Shown piece by piece: positions 1 to 11,330 of a DNA stretch of 30,399 bases. How positions within the stretch are numbered: position 1 is the stretch's first letter; each line of letters begins with the position of its first letter. The DNA lies in NCBI GenBank assembly GCA_027946555.1, contig JAPEVC010000322.1, forward strand, positions 1-30,399. Reading direction: 5' to 3'. The notes under the pieces are model-generated. The model did no database searches and was not told the DNA's origin. It worked only from the letters and a program-made list of their open reading frames with translations. Both the position numbers and the translations under genes were made by a program. The stretch is from Gnomoniopsis sp. IMI 355080 (Eukaryota > Ascomycota > Sordariomycetes > Diaporthales > Gnomoniaceae).

Positions 1-2339
1 GGGGTGGGCGGCGGGACGGGGCGGAAACGCGTCAGGCTCGCCTCGCTATTGACCTCCAATTCAGAAAAGCTTATATATGACAGAGAGGAAAGGTCATAGC
101 CGACTCCTTTCGCAAGCCTCGCCCAAAGATATTCCGGTAAGATAAGCATGTCATGACTGAGGAGTAAGTAACATAGTATCTTAGTCTTCCCCGACTCCCA
201 TCATCTTTGATCAGAGGTACCCTTTCCGAGCTTCTGCAAACGAAGCAGTACACTTGGCGAAGTAGCTAAGAGGAGGAGAGGGAGGGGGTGGGGGTTGGTC
301 GCTTCGCAAGTTTGCCCAGAACGGTAAGTTGGCGCATGGCTTGCAACGCTACAGCATGTGCCAGCTTTGACAAGTCCGATCAACCAAACCTACTGTGGCG
401 CCATTGTGCGCGGAGCGCCAAGAAGAAGGGTGAAGGTGACGGCGCCGTAATTCACACCAAGATGTCATCCCATCCTTGCCCGCCGTCCGAACCAGCCGAT
501 CGCCCCCGGGATTTCCTTTACGAGGAGGAAGAGTCTCGAGCCATTAAGCCTCAATTCTAGGTCCCCTCGAAACACTTCATCAGATACTGCTGCTAGCCAG
601 AGCTTAAAAGGTGACAGGAAGCCCGGGGCCGGGCTGTCGGTGCGCGGCCCGCCTGAGTTGGCCCCCTAGATAAACCTTACGGAATTGTGGGATGAGACTC
701 GCCGATGATCGAGCCTCTGTTTCGTAAAACACAAACTCGCCATCAGCAATGTACTTGAACTGTACGTATCTAGGTTGCCGCAGCTACATGGGACTACTTT
801 ACCGGTGCGGAGGAGGATCTACGTAGTCCTACATTGTCCCTGCATGTAGTTCGTGTCAGCTGTTTAGAGGCTGGATGAGTGTCAGGTGGAAGGGCCAGAA
901 AAAAAAAAGCTTCGATGTTGACTTTGGGACAAGGTCGACCTCGGATCGGTCCTTTTTGGATGGGTACTGAGTAAATGAACGTTCAAAGGCCCACCAGGCT
1001 GAGGTGTGGACCTCAACTTGGGATCAACCCCACTCGCAAACTATTCCAAAAGGGATCGTGAGGGGAGGACTTTTTTTTGACTATTCTTCTTCTTGTCTTC
1101 TGGCGAGGAACTTTGGTAAGTCAGGCCGTTGATGATTGCACGCTGCGGCCCTTCATCATTGCATTTGTGTGGTTCTGTTAGGCTTACGATGCGCGACTGC
1201 GTGACATCGCCAGTCTCGCAATCTCTTTTTGCCTGATTCACGCTTTTGGAATACCGTGGTCTGCATCTCTCAACCATTGACAGTGATGCAACGTTGTTAA
1301 AGGCGGACATCTACCTCTACCGAATCTACGATAGTTTACACAGGGAAAGACTGCCCAAACTTTGGCGCTTGGCTTCCTGGCCGTCAAATTCTTGTATAGT
1401 CATTTATCCGATGTCACTATGCAGTCACAAGCATCGTGGGGCATATCTCGACAGCATCACAGATTCTTGGTGGCCCAGACTCGAAACATTCCTAGGTACT
1501 TGACCCTTGGAAAAGACATACAGGCAAATATCTAATGCGCACAGTTGAATAACCAATACAACGTGGAAATTGTCAATGTTCCAATGGAAAGGACAGTTGG
1601 CTATACAATAGATGTTGTATTGTGCGGCGGTGTGAGACGTCGCCAATCTGGTCGATCTCCACCCCAGATCGAGCTCGTGGAAAGTTCCCGGATTCACAAA
1701 ACGGCCCCACCAGGCGCACATGTGGTCGGTGGGTCGCTCGCTACCAAACCCGCCCTTTTGGGGGCCCTTTGCTGAGTCTTTTTCCGTACAACAAGTACTT
1801 CGGAAATATCGAGCAATCCCAAAGACAAGGGCAGAGTCAACCCTGGCTCTCTGAAGAATATCGGATTATCCGCATCGGGAGAATATATACTGACCGCCAC
1901 GGGCGCCAATCGTTGCTTGCTTGGGAATGCTCTGCGGCTGGGCCTAGAGCTTGCTTCTGCATGTTGTGCCTCCTGTTGACTTAATACATACTATGGCGGT
2001 AGAAGAAAGGAAAAAAGGATGGGTGCCGATCGACAGTGTGGGGGCTGGAATGGACCAGGAAATCGAAACCACATCCGACCGGCTGGGGTATACAAGACGG
2101 GCCTTTTTCTGGTCGTCTCGTGTTGAAGCCAGCGGCCTAGGATCATTCTAAGGAATCATCGAGAACAATTCTGCCATTTGATCCCCCAAAGATCTACCTC
2201 CCAAACACAATTGGCGAGATGCGGCCACTCATGCAACCCCACAAGGTACTTTCACGGGTTTTCTGGCGTCATGCAGTGTAACTTCGGTTTGGCTGGCCGG
2301 CTCCTGAACGGGGCAGGCATCGGGGGTGGTCTCATGTCA

Positions 2340-2354
2340 GCATGCCAGGCATGC
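2340..2354. other. 15-base interrupted palindrome GCATGCC-A-GGCATGC
   Basis: Two 7-base arms are perfect inverted repeats around one base. The symmetry fits a dimeric DNA-binding site, but no gene lies close enough to assign a role. Confidence 0.5.
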
Positions 2355-3077
2355 CAGCCCATGTGCTCTCTGACGACCACGATGCTTGGAAGGTTACAAT
2401 TGTTTGACACAGTGAAGGAATCGATCCACCTAGGCTTGGCGGGTTGCAATAATAAATCTCCGGGAAGAGGAAAAAAAAATTAACTATAATCAAAGACATC
2501 AACGGCGGCTGATGAAACTGTGATTGGATACAAGCTGTTTCTGCAGGCCAACAAGGACATACATAGTATCATCATCATGTAAGAATAACGTGTCACATGG
2601 GTTGTTCATGGGGTATTGCCTGGTGACTGGTCCTGCAACAGATTTGAGGATCGTGGGCTGTCTTGCTCTACGTACCAAAGTGCCTACCATAAAAGGGAGC
2701 GTGTATGCATGTATGTAGCAGGACAACAACAAACCCGTTCTATCAAGTGTTCCGAGGACACGTAGCGCCAAGTATGTGTAGGATGTACTTCGTACTCCGT
2801 AGCTGATGATGAAGAAGATCGATCTCCAAGCAGGGATGGGCAATGATCGGCCATGTACGCTGTTCGCTACCTAAATGCTATTCGCTGCAACACGACTGGT
2901 TTCTGGAATCCCAGCCAGATGGACGGCTAGTGGATCTTCTGCAGCCAGCTGGCAGGGAGCAGGGGTCTAGCATGCGGCTAAAATGGATGCGTCTCTTCCA
3001 ATTCGGGAGACCTTGCGAGAGGCTCTAGTTCTCCAGCGCTCCCTTGCGGATGCGAGACTCTTTTCCATCCACGCACG

Positions 3078-3100
3078 CACTCACTCACTCACTCACTCAC
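3078..3100 (+). repeat. (CACT)5 microsatellite
   Basis: Five perfect CACT units plus CAC, followed within about 20 bases by a C-rich run and then by CAATCAAT and ATCATC short repeats. Such a cluster is a likely length-polymorphic locus. Confidence 0.9.
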
Positions 3101-4450
3101 GCAGCCACGTACTCGCTCCCCCCCCACCCCCCGGTGAGATGATGAATCAACGACTAGAGGCAATCAATCAATCATCATCAAATACGTCTTTCTTTTCCTC
3201 TTTCGATCTGGCGGCTGCCGCAATCTGTGGACATGCCCAGCTCACAACACGGTCCCACCAGTGTGGAGCGCCAGGAGTTGCGGTCGGAAGTCGGGACAGG
3301 ATGAGGCTAGGCAAAGACCATGCCACAACAAGTCAGCAGTGTCTGCCCGGGCGCGGCATCATGCAAAACTGCTCTCGCAAAGGCTTCTTTGCTACGCATG
3401 GATGATGGCCGGATGGTACACTATTGTGAAGCGTCCCATGGTGCGCGATTGGACGAGCTACTTTTGTTCCGTGCAGGACAAGTGTAGCCCGCCTTTCCCG
3501 ACGCTGCTTCATCTGATCTCCACCGCAGCTCCTTGCTGAGCGCAAATGTCTGTCGCCCTCTCATCTCATATCGCCTCAAACGGTCACCCCGAATTCTTTT
3601 GCACGAATCGCTGCTTTCCTGCCAAGCTGGTGGAGACCTGGCCTTTCGCTTCCTACCTTATTATTGTCTTTCTAGGCAAAGTACATAGTATATGCCGATC
3701 CTGTCTCAATCATACCGGCCCACGTGTAGATCTCACAACATGCGTCTGTACATATGGTATACTCCGCGACTAGAGGCCTAAAGAGCATACTCATAAGCAT
3801 CTATAAACTTGCATAACTTCTTGCACAACCTCCTCCTTCCAGCTCAGCACGACCGCCCGCACTTGTTGTCCCGGTTGGAGATTCCTTGACGCCACCTGAC
3901 CCAGGCCCGATCCATAAGTATACGAGGACCTGAGGCTATCATCTTTTCATAACATCACAGCCTGTTGTGTGACACAACGCTTTGGTACGATTATAATATC
4001 CGCCCGGGAAAAAGCACGTCTTCAGACACGCCGGCTTCCTTCTCCAACGACCGTCGCTGCTGCGCTATACAAGATAAAAAAAGTCCTGTTGGTTTCTCGT
4101 CGTGCCACACGATCGGCAAATAGTGTAGCCTTACGGTCCAACTAGTGCTTTCTGGCTGGTACTTTGGTTCCTGTACCAGACGTTTTCGGGCCACGGCTCA
4201 AAGATCCACCACTGGTACAACCCACTCCGGTTTCCAGGGACGGGTTCGTGACCTTCACCAGAAAAAGCATAGCTCGCCTGCTGCCGATCCTCAAGAGCCC
4301 CAGACCCGGGAATATGAACAATTAACCAACCGCCCCTGGCCCACTCCACCACGACTTGTACCTCATCTTGTTCCGCCTAGGGACGACCACAGCTGTTCCT
4401 TCCTGTCGGCGGTCACGCAGTGGACCGGTGGACGGACAGACCCGACCCCG

Positions 4451-4540
4451 ATGGAAACGGCTTCCAAAATAAAAACTTCATCCTCTCCTCTACCTCGTCG
4501 GAGAATTTCTCCACGAGGCCGTTACCCATGCCTCCAATAA
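4451..4540 (+). promoter_or_regulatory. Upstream ORF in the leader of the F-box gene
   Basis: An ATG at 4451 opens a 29-codon frame that ends at 4540. It overlaps the first in-frame ATG of the F-box gene (4528) but lies wholly before the second (4594). A three-codon ORF (ATG AAC AAT TAA) sits at 4314-4325. If the transcript begins upstream of these, scanning ribosomes would meet them first, which could lower translation or favour the 4594 start. The transcription start is not known from sequence alone. Confidence 0.35.
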
Positions 4541-6448
4541 TTTGTCGGTTGCCTGTAGAAGCGGTGGAATGTCCCATTCAGTTGAGAGAGCGAATGTCGT
4601 CTTTCTCTTCTGGCCCCGGCCAGCCGTCCTACTACTCGCAACAACATCGATATTATCAGTCTACATGGTCTCTCAATGACCTGAGCACCGAGCTCCTGAA
4701 TCTCATTTTTCAACAGGTTCGTTTTCCTTCATCTTGACGGATTCTGTATACGGTCGATGACATGCACATCTTTGCCCAGCGGTTAGCATGTTCTCCAAAA
4801 CTGACTGTGGATGCAGCTTCGAGACATCGACGCTCAATATATCGCTACAGCTCGGTTGCTTTGTAGGCGATTCAACGAAATAGCAATTCCCATTGCTTAC
4901 ACGACCCTCGCCTTGAACGAGCGTATAGTGGACCCCGAATCCGAAAAGAAATTCCCACAGGCCCTCGAGCATATTTATGCCTACACAAACCATGTTATCG
5001 CCAGAAGCAACCTCAACCCAGCTGGCATCAAGGCAATTTTGGAGAAGATTCGAAAATTGTCGTCTGTGAGGTGAGTCTTGATTTGCAGACTGGCCCAGGC
5101 TTGAATTTAATGGCTTGTCAATTGTACTGACAACCAAATTGGTAGATGGCGCTATGTAGATAGATCGGTCCGCTCAGGACGATTCTGGATGCCATCGGAC
5201 ATCCTCAATGCGCAACAGACTCGCTATCATGGCACAAAGTTGTACGTCGAGGAGCTTCCGCTTCGGGACTTTGCAGGCGAGATGCGCAACACCTATCTAC
5301 GCGCTATTCCCACCGAGCTCCTGGTTTGCCTCAAGCTGGCGCATCCCGCGCCACCCCTTGTGACCCGCTTGAGCTCGCTGAAGAATCTCCTCCTCTCGTC
5401 TGGCCGTCTGGAGACTCTCCATTTCGAGGACCGGGGGCAAGGCACACAGTTCAACTTTCTACCCAATGAACGCTTGCCGCCCTTTCGAGAACTCACCCTC
5501 CGCTCCTACGATTGGCGACACACTATGGAAGAAGTCTCCCAGCACTGGGACTTCTCACGCATAAACGCACTCGAGCTCATCTCCGTTCCCGTTTTCAACT
5601 TCCTCTCCTCGGTCAATTTCAATGACTTCGCAGATCTCCACACCCTGCATTGCGAGGACTTCTCTGCCCACCTCCCGGATCTTCGACAAGAAGCCACGGC
5701 GGGTCTCTACGTCCTGATCAAATCATACATCCGCGCCCTTTCCACGCTCAATATAACCGTTCACGCAGCGCAGTTCCCCGTCGACGCTCTACTCCCCCAT
5801 GCTCGCTCCCTCACAACTCTCCGCCTCCGTGACCACACCGGCTTCGCCGAAGAAGATCGCCGTTGCCCGACTCTTTACCATGAGGACGTAGCCCTCTTGG
5901 CCCGCCACATGCGCTACTTGCAAATCTTGGAGCTCGACATGGACGTGGTCTTCACGGACCCACCCGCGTTCCTGCGGGCCGTCTGTGCCTTTCCTGCGCT
6001 GCACACCCTGACCCTGCACGTGCAGACGGTCATTCACCCGTATGAGATCATCCATCCAAGCCATCAAGACCGGGACTATGATGCTGTGATGCGGACCCTC
6101 CAGTTTCTGGTCGTCACGAGAGAGCAGCTAGGCTTGCCGCCATGGCGGTCAGTCACGATCAATGTGGGTGGGTGGAAACAGGTAATGGTGCGGCGGCTGA
6201 GCGAGGCGTGGAAGAGGCAGAATGAGAATGGAGTGTTTGCGGAAAGGTGCTTTGTGCTCGAGCGGAATGCTGGCACGGGCGAGTTGCGCGTGAGAGAGGA
6301 GATGCCTATCGAGGCTGGCAGCAGAGCGACGACGCCTGAGTCGGAGGACACAGAGAGAGAGTTTGAGGAAGATGATGAGGACATTGAAGAAAGTGACGAA
6401 GACACGGAAGAAAATTATCAGAACGACGACCACAGCGAGAGTGACTAA
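4528..6448 (+). CDS. F-box protein with leucine-rich middle and acidic C-terminal tail (3 exons)
   Basis: Exons are 4528-4716, 4817-5070 and 5146-6448, giving 581 residues. Intron 1 (4717-4816, phase 0) has CTGAC at 4801 and ends TGCAG. Intron 2 (5071-5145, phase 2) starts GTGAGT, has CTGAC at 5127 and ends GGTAG. Splicing restores one frame, and reading through intron 1 meets a stop. Residues about 48-92 fit an F-box: SLNDLSTELLNLIFQQ, then LRDID and ATARLLCRRFNEIA, split by intron 1. The middle holds loosely repeated leucine-rich segments (LKNLLLSSGRLETLHF, LTTLRLRDHTGF, LQILELDMDV, LHTLTLHVQT). The last 36 residues contain 22 Asp or Glu. F-box proteins bind Skp1 and bring substrates to an SCF ubiquitin ligase; the substrate here is unknown. 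The start is uncertain: ATG 4528 is the first in frame, and ATG 4594 (559 residues) also keeps the whole F-box. Neither has A at -3. Gene model and family are well supported; function beyond the family is inference. Confidence 0.88.
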
Positions 6449-7702
6449 GACACACTCTGGCATTCATTCATGGGAAGGCATACGGCGAAAAGGCACGGGC
6501 ATATGGGCATCAAGACTTTTTTGGTTGGGGGGCCCCGTGCATTTATTTCAAGATTCTTAAAAATGGCATATATGGGAGAGTCGGTCATCTGAAGCAAGCG
6601 GCATTCTCTGGGAATTCATTTTCATGAATCTTGGTAGGACATAGCGTTGGCAAGTTTTTAGGGTATGGGATGGGTCATTTTGGCATATAAGGGAGACTGG
6701 CGGCACTTTCACGTATTTACATCGCACAAATAGATCAGCATGGACTTCTTTCTCCCTTCTCTCGCAGACTCTTTCCCTTCAAGTGTCTTACTTCAGGGTC
6801 AGTGACACGCAGCAATCTGTAATCAACAGAGGAGCATCTGAAGTGCTGCGGCACGGACGATAATGGGTGTGTGTATGCTTTGTTCATTTGCAAAGGGAAG
6901 CAGCTATCTTGTTGTTCCGTGTAGCCAAGCTCTATATCATTTCTGCATCGAGCTCTATTGTTTCATGGCCCTGGACGAGGCTGGATATCAGCTATACCAC
7001 ACAGGGCTATGCATAGAGGCGATACATATTTCGGGTTGGATGACAGGACTTTTGGGCCCATTCTGAGGTTGAATGATTCCACTGAACCTGTTTAATGTTC
7101 AAGTTGACTCAATATGCCACAGACTTTTATATAATTGTACTGGCTCAATCCACGTTGAGCTTGCACCCCCAAGTTATACATATTTCATTCACATTGACGA
7201 CTACTTCCATAGCTGACAACAGGTGATTGAAGACCAGAAGCCGACCAACGACAACAAGAAATGCATCGTTCTGAGTGCGATCTGGCGAATGAACGAGAAA
7301 ATAATACCGTCAGGCAAGGCTCTACGTAGGTATCTGCCCTTCAGTCCAACATCGTTCAGAAAAGCTCAGCAAAGCAGTCGTCACGCACGACTATTACGTC
7401 CACCTGCAAGTATTTGCAAACCATAGCGATGACAGGCAAGTGCCAGCTTTGGCAGGCCATTACAACAGCAATAATGTCCTCAGTCCTGGACGGGAAGCTG
7501 TCAAGGCTGTGTACACTCTGATGCACACACTTGTGAGCAACCTTCGTGTGCCCTTCTGTGCCAGGAGAAAAGAAAATGGCTACACTCCAAACGTAAAAAT
7601 CGAAATGATTGTGCAAAGTACCAATGTGGAATAACACCCAGCCTTCTTGAATAATACCATGCCAGGTTAATGCCGAGCCACTGACCCGCACGTTCGGAAG
7701 AG

Positions 7703-7720
7703 TACCTACCTAGGTAGGTA
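7703..7720. repeat. 18-base perfect palindrome TACCTACCTAGGTAGGTA
   Basis: The sequence equals its own reverse complement over 18 bases. It belongs to a TACCTA/TAGGTA word family seen repeatedly in the non-coding parts of the window, for example at 8790, 12851, 13687, 13716, 18065, 24183 and 25729. It may be a protein-binding site or a remnant of a short repeat. Confidence 0.8.
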
Positions 7721-8784
7721 TCCATAAACAACGCGGCCTTCGTAACAAAGTCGTGACGGCTTATGCACCAGAAGATGCCTTGCAAAAACCTCCAGAGACA
7801 CGTTTCTAGTGGCAATCAGATTTCTTGGGTTGTACCAAGCTGAATGCGTATCTTTCCAGAGGTAGACAGCTCGAGGAGAACACACGAACGTCGTATATGA
7901 CGAGAGGACGTTGACATGGCTTCGCAACTCCAGAAGTCGTCGCAGGGCTCCAAAGCTTTGTCTTCATCCCAATCGGATCAGATCAAAGACCTGGTACGAG
8001 TGCTTTTCACTATCGAATAGCAAGCCAAGGAGTACCCATGCATAGACCGACAAAGCTGGAGGAATACTCCAGAGCACCGCCGCCAGGAACAAAGTCAGTC
8101 TTCCCACCTCTTGCTCTCCTAGGCCTGTAGGATGTACCATAACGTCTTCTTGCTACTCTCTGCCGAATAGAGCCTCTCGTGTATATGTATTGCTTTTGCC
8201 CTGACTCTTCTGGATACCTAATGCCACAAAAGTGTCCAATATTGGCACTAGTGCATCTTCTGCAAGCCCCGTGTGGTCGTGGGTCAGCCTATTCGAGATG
8301 GTTTGGACAAGGAAGGCTTAGAGACTTTCGTCTGGTGGCTTGAGGTCGATGCCATGATCGATCTGGCGTGCTTTCTTCTGGTTGGGGGCGAAGGGCAAGG
8401 AAAAGAGAGCAGAAACAGTTTCCGTGCGGGTCAACTGGGTACTTTCCAGCCGATAATGTCCTTTCTTCGAGCATCATCTAGTGTTTCTCGCTGTTGGAGG
8501 GTAGGTGTCGACTTGGAACGAGGATCTCAGCGTTAGGAATGGATCTTTCGTCGATGACTTAGAAGAGTAATTGACGGTTTTGTTTTTGCCAGCCTCTAGC
8601 GAAGGGAATGGAGCCTTGGTTTCTCGAAAACAAACGGCAAACCCGTCGCGTCCTGACGCAGGGCAGGAAGAGCGAGGCATGACGTCGACGTGGCTGACCT
8701 ATTCTTGTCCAAGAGTAGCCAACGCTGCGGGACCAATGTCTCACGCCACGATCCCGCGTCCGCATTGGTATGGAGTAGATTGTC

Positions 8785-8801
8785 CCTAATTAGGTACCTA
8801 A
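8785..8801. repeat. Overlapping palindromes CCTAATTAGG and TTAGGTACCTAA
   Basis: Two perfect palindromes share TTAGG: 8785-8794 and 8790-8801. The second contains the TAGGTACCTA core related to the 18-base palindrome at 7703. Confidence 0.7.
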
Positions 8802-11330
8802 GCGTCTCCAGAACGGTATTTTCGAAGGACCGCGCGTCGCCACGCGCGTCACCTGGACATTGGCGAAGTTGTGGGTATAGGCGCTTGTTGTATTTGACAT
8901 GTGCGAAGCCGAATGTTGTCGCAACGTCTCGTGGAGCTCTGGCACGATGTATCGCCACTACCTAGCTATATCCACCCGAACGCTTCCGGTGATTGCATTT
9001 GGTTAGACTTCTCTTGTCACAAGAAGCTGTGTTTGTCTTTCGCAGAGGGAACTTCCTACGCACCCAGAGGTGTTAGTGGAGACACGTAAATGACACAAAC
9101 AAGACATTGACATAGACTCTTGTGCATCAGCTGAATCAATACGACAAGTGTCTTTCTATAGTGACGAGCACATCTTCCACACCTGGCAGCTGTCCAAATA
9201 CGTTCTTTGCTAGGTTCGGGACAGCTGTCAGCAGCGGAAATGATCAACACCTTGAGACAAGTACTGTGCTAGTTCAAGACAAGACCAGAACAGACAAATG
9301 CCAATGTGACTAGGCAAGAGACGAGATCTTCTTGAAGCACTGGAGTATTGCTGCACCCGCTCGTCGAGAGATAGGCCAAGTGATGTCTAGCTTCGGACCA
9401 AGCCAGCAGCTGAACAAGCCGCGGGCGGTAATATTGATATAGCTCCTTGCGCTATTCAATCGCACGAAGACGATCGATAGATTTTCCATAATCGTACGGT
9501 GAGTTGTAATAGAGGCCGGACTGCCTTTCCTGGGCTCGAGAGCGTGCGAGCGTGCGATATCGACGATTCGTTCGGCCTTTGGGCGGCGTGGGGACCGTGG
9601 GTTATGCGTCCGGAGCCATCACGAACTAATGGCCCAGACCACGGTCTTGTCTTGGAGTAAAACCACTACGTATTGGACGGAATGGTCATCTAATCAATAT
9701 CGATATTCTATTGATGCATGTATGTATGTTTTGGCAAAGGATAAGTCTGCAAATAGACGGTCTTGAGGCTTGATTCCTGAAAGCCAAAAGGAAGACCATG
9801 GCCCGCGGGATCACCTTCAGAGCGCATCATGGGCTTATCAATAGCCAGAAGAATGGCATTACCATGTCTCCCTGGCGTAGATTACAGTTGGAATACCATC
9901 TGAACAGAAGGACGGCGCCCAGTCGGGCTCAACCCGTGGTTCCCGCACACTAAAAGCGGGAGGTGGCTCAACGCTCGACCATTCTGGTCTCTACCAGCGC
10001 CGGCCAATGTCGTGATATCATACGTATTTCGAAGACAAGAGGGTCTCTACGCCAAATCGGTCTACAGTTCGTTTATCAAATGCTCCATTCTGAGCGAGGA
10101 AGCAAGCCAATGCAGTGGATACGCCAATTTGTGCCCTATTAGTTCCGTGAATATGTCTCGACGACCAACAGGGCCTCATCTTTTCCTCGCCTCTTCCGGG
10201 CCACCCAGACACGTGAATTTGCAACTACTTTGCAAATCTGAACGTCAGCTCGCTGTGTCCTGGGCAGAATGGATAATCTGGGGGCCCCACGGACAGACTT
10301 CACCTCTGTCAACCCTGCCCGGTTTCAACTCGACGTCGCTATCGCCTTGTTCAAGTTGTGCCGATTTCGGGAATTACCCATCTCGATCGCTTGACAGTCC
10401 ATCCTAAGTTGCCAACCAAGGGTGAGCCCACAACTTCCAGTGAGTCACTAAGAGCTTAGATCTTTAGCAGAGTTTCAGGACGCATCACGCCCCTAAAATT
10501 CCCACCCACCCCCCTCAAAGCACTACTTACATGCCATGATTCGTCAGGATCTCCGCTCTAGGACGTGCCTGAAATCTCGTCCATAAGGGTAGGCAACCCC
10601 TGCCTGGCTCTGCTTATTAGGATTCAGGAGGGTACTTTTTCCACCGTGCGCTCAAGACTGTGCCCGTCCTGGTTTCCCGCAACAGGCGCTGGTTGACTTT
10701 CTCAGGCCATTTGGAGCCTGGCCCGGACCGGCTGATCTACTGGCCGGACCGACCCATTCTGGGGATGTTTCGATCAACGTTTTGAAGTAGCGGGCGCCTT
10801 GTGCCTTGGCTCAGTCACGACTAGTGTAGCTTTGGATTTTGGGGCTAATTGCATGCCAATGAGACATCAGCTCTATGGTCTACCTGATGCCTAACGCGAA
10901 TTGGACTGCAGAAGGATCCATGCTGTCACTGGTCAAGACACAAGCTGGTTCTAAAAAAACAGCGATTGGGCGCTACCAAGTTGTTGAAGGCCTGCTCCCG
11001 TATCTTGCCCGATTAATACAGGCCCCGAGCATTCGAATTCATGTCAAGCTGGCACACTTCTTCTATGCAAGCAGGGCTTTTTTGGGCGCCGCGATACCCG
11101 AATCCCTCAACGTTGCGAGAACGATGTCCGGCGCCTATCTAGCTCCTACGAATCCTGCGGAAGCTCGCTGATTCCGGCAGTGCTGCCTTGGCAGGATCCC
11201 ATGGCTGGTCTTCTCGCTCCAAACTTGGCTTGATAGGCTTGAAAGATGCCTGACGCCTCCCCAAATTTTACTTTGCTTTCTCAGACTGGACACAACCCCA
11301 TGTAGATAGAGCCTGTCCTTGACTCTTCAA

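Larger units (their letters stand above)
1..3950. other. Intergenic region with no recognisable gene
   Basis: Open frames here are short, mostly lack ATG starts and show no known domain or signal peptide. No tRNA, 5S rRNA, LTR or transposase trace is visible. The stretch contains simple repeats (notably at 3078-3100), the interrupted palindrome at 2340-2354 and C-rich DNA near 3115-3133. From about 3950 onward the sequence probably belongs to the promoter and leader of the F-box gene, with A/T-rich TATAATAT near 3992. Confidence 0.6.
6449..11330. other. Intergenic region between the convergent F-box and methyltransferase genes
   Basis: About 4.9 kb with no gene I can support. Roughly the first 200 bases probably hold the F-box 3' UTR. 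Open frames are short. The two most protein-like are a 98-codon ATG-started frame at 10875-11171 (+) and a stop-free minus-strand stretch at 8596-8958, neither with a known domain. TACCTA-type palindromes lie at 7703-7720 and 8790-8801. No tRNA or transposon features were found. Confidence 0.55.

Noticed and set aside
6076..6463. Minus-strand open frames opposite the F-box 3' end
   Set aside because: They mirror the GA-rich acidic-tail codons of the F-box gene and have only Ser/Val/Phe low complexity.
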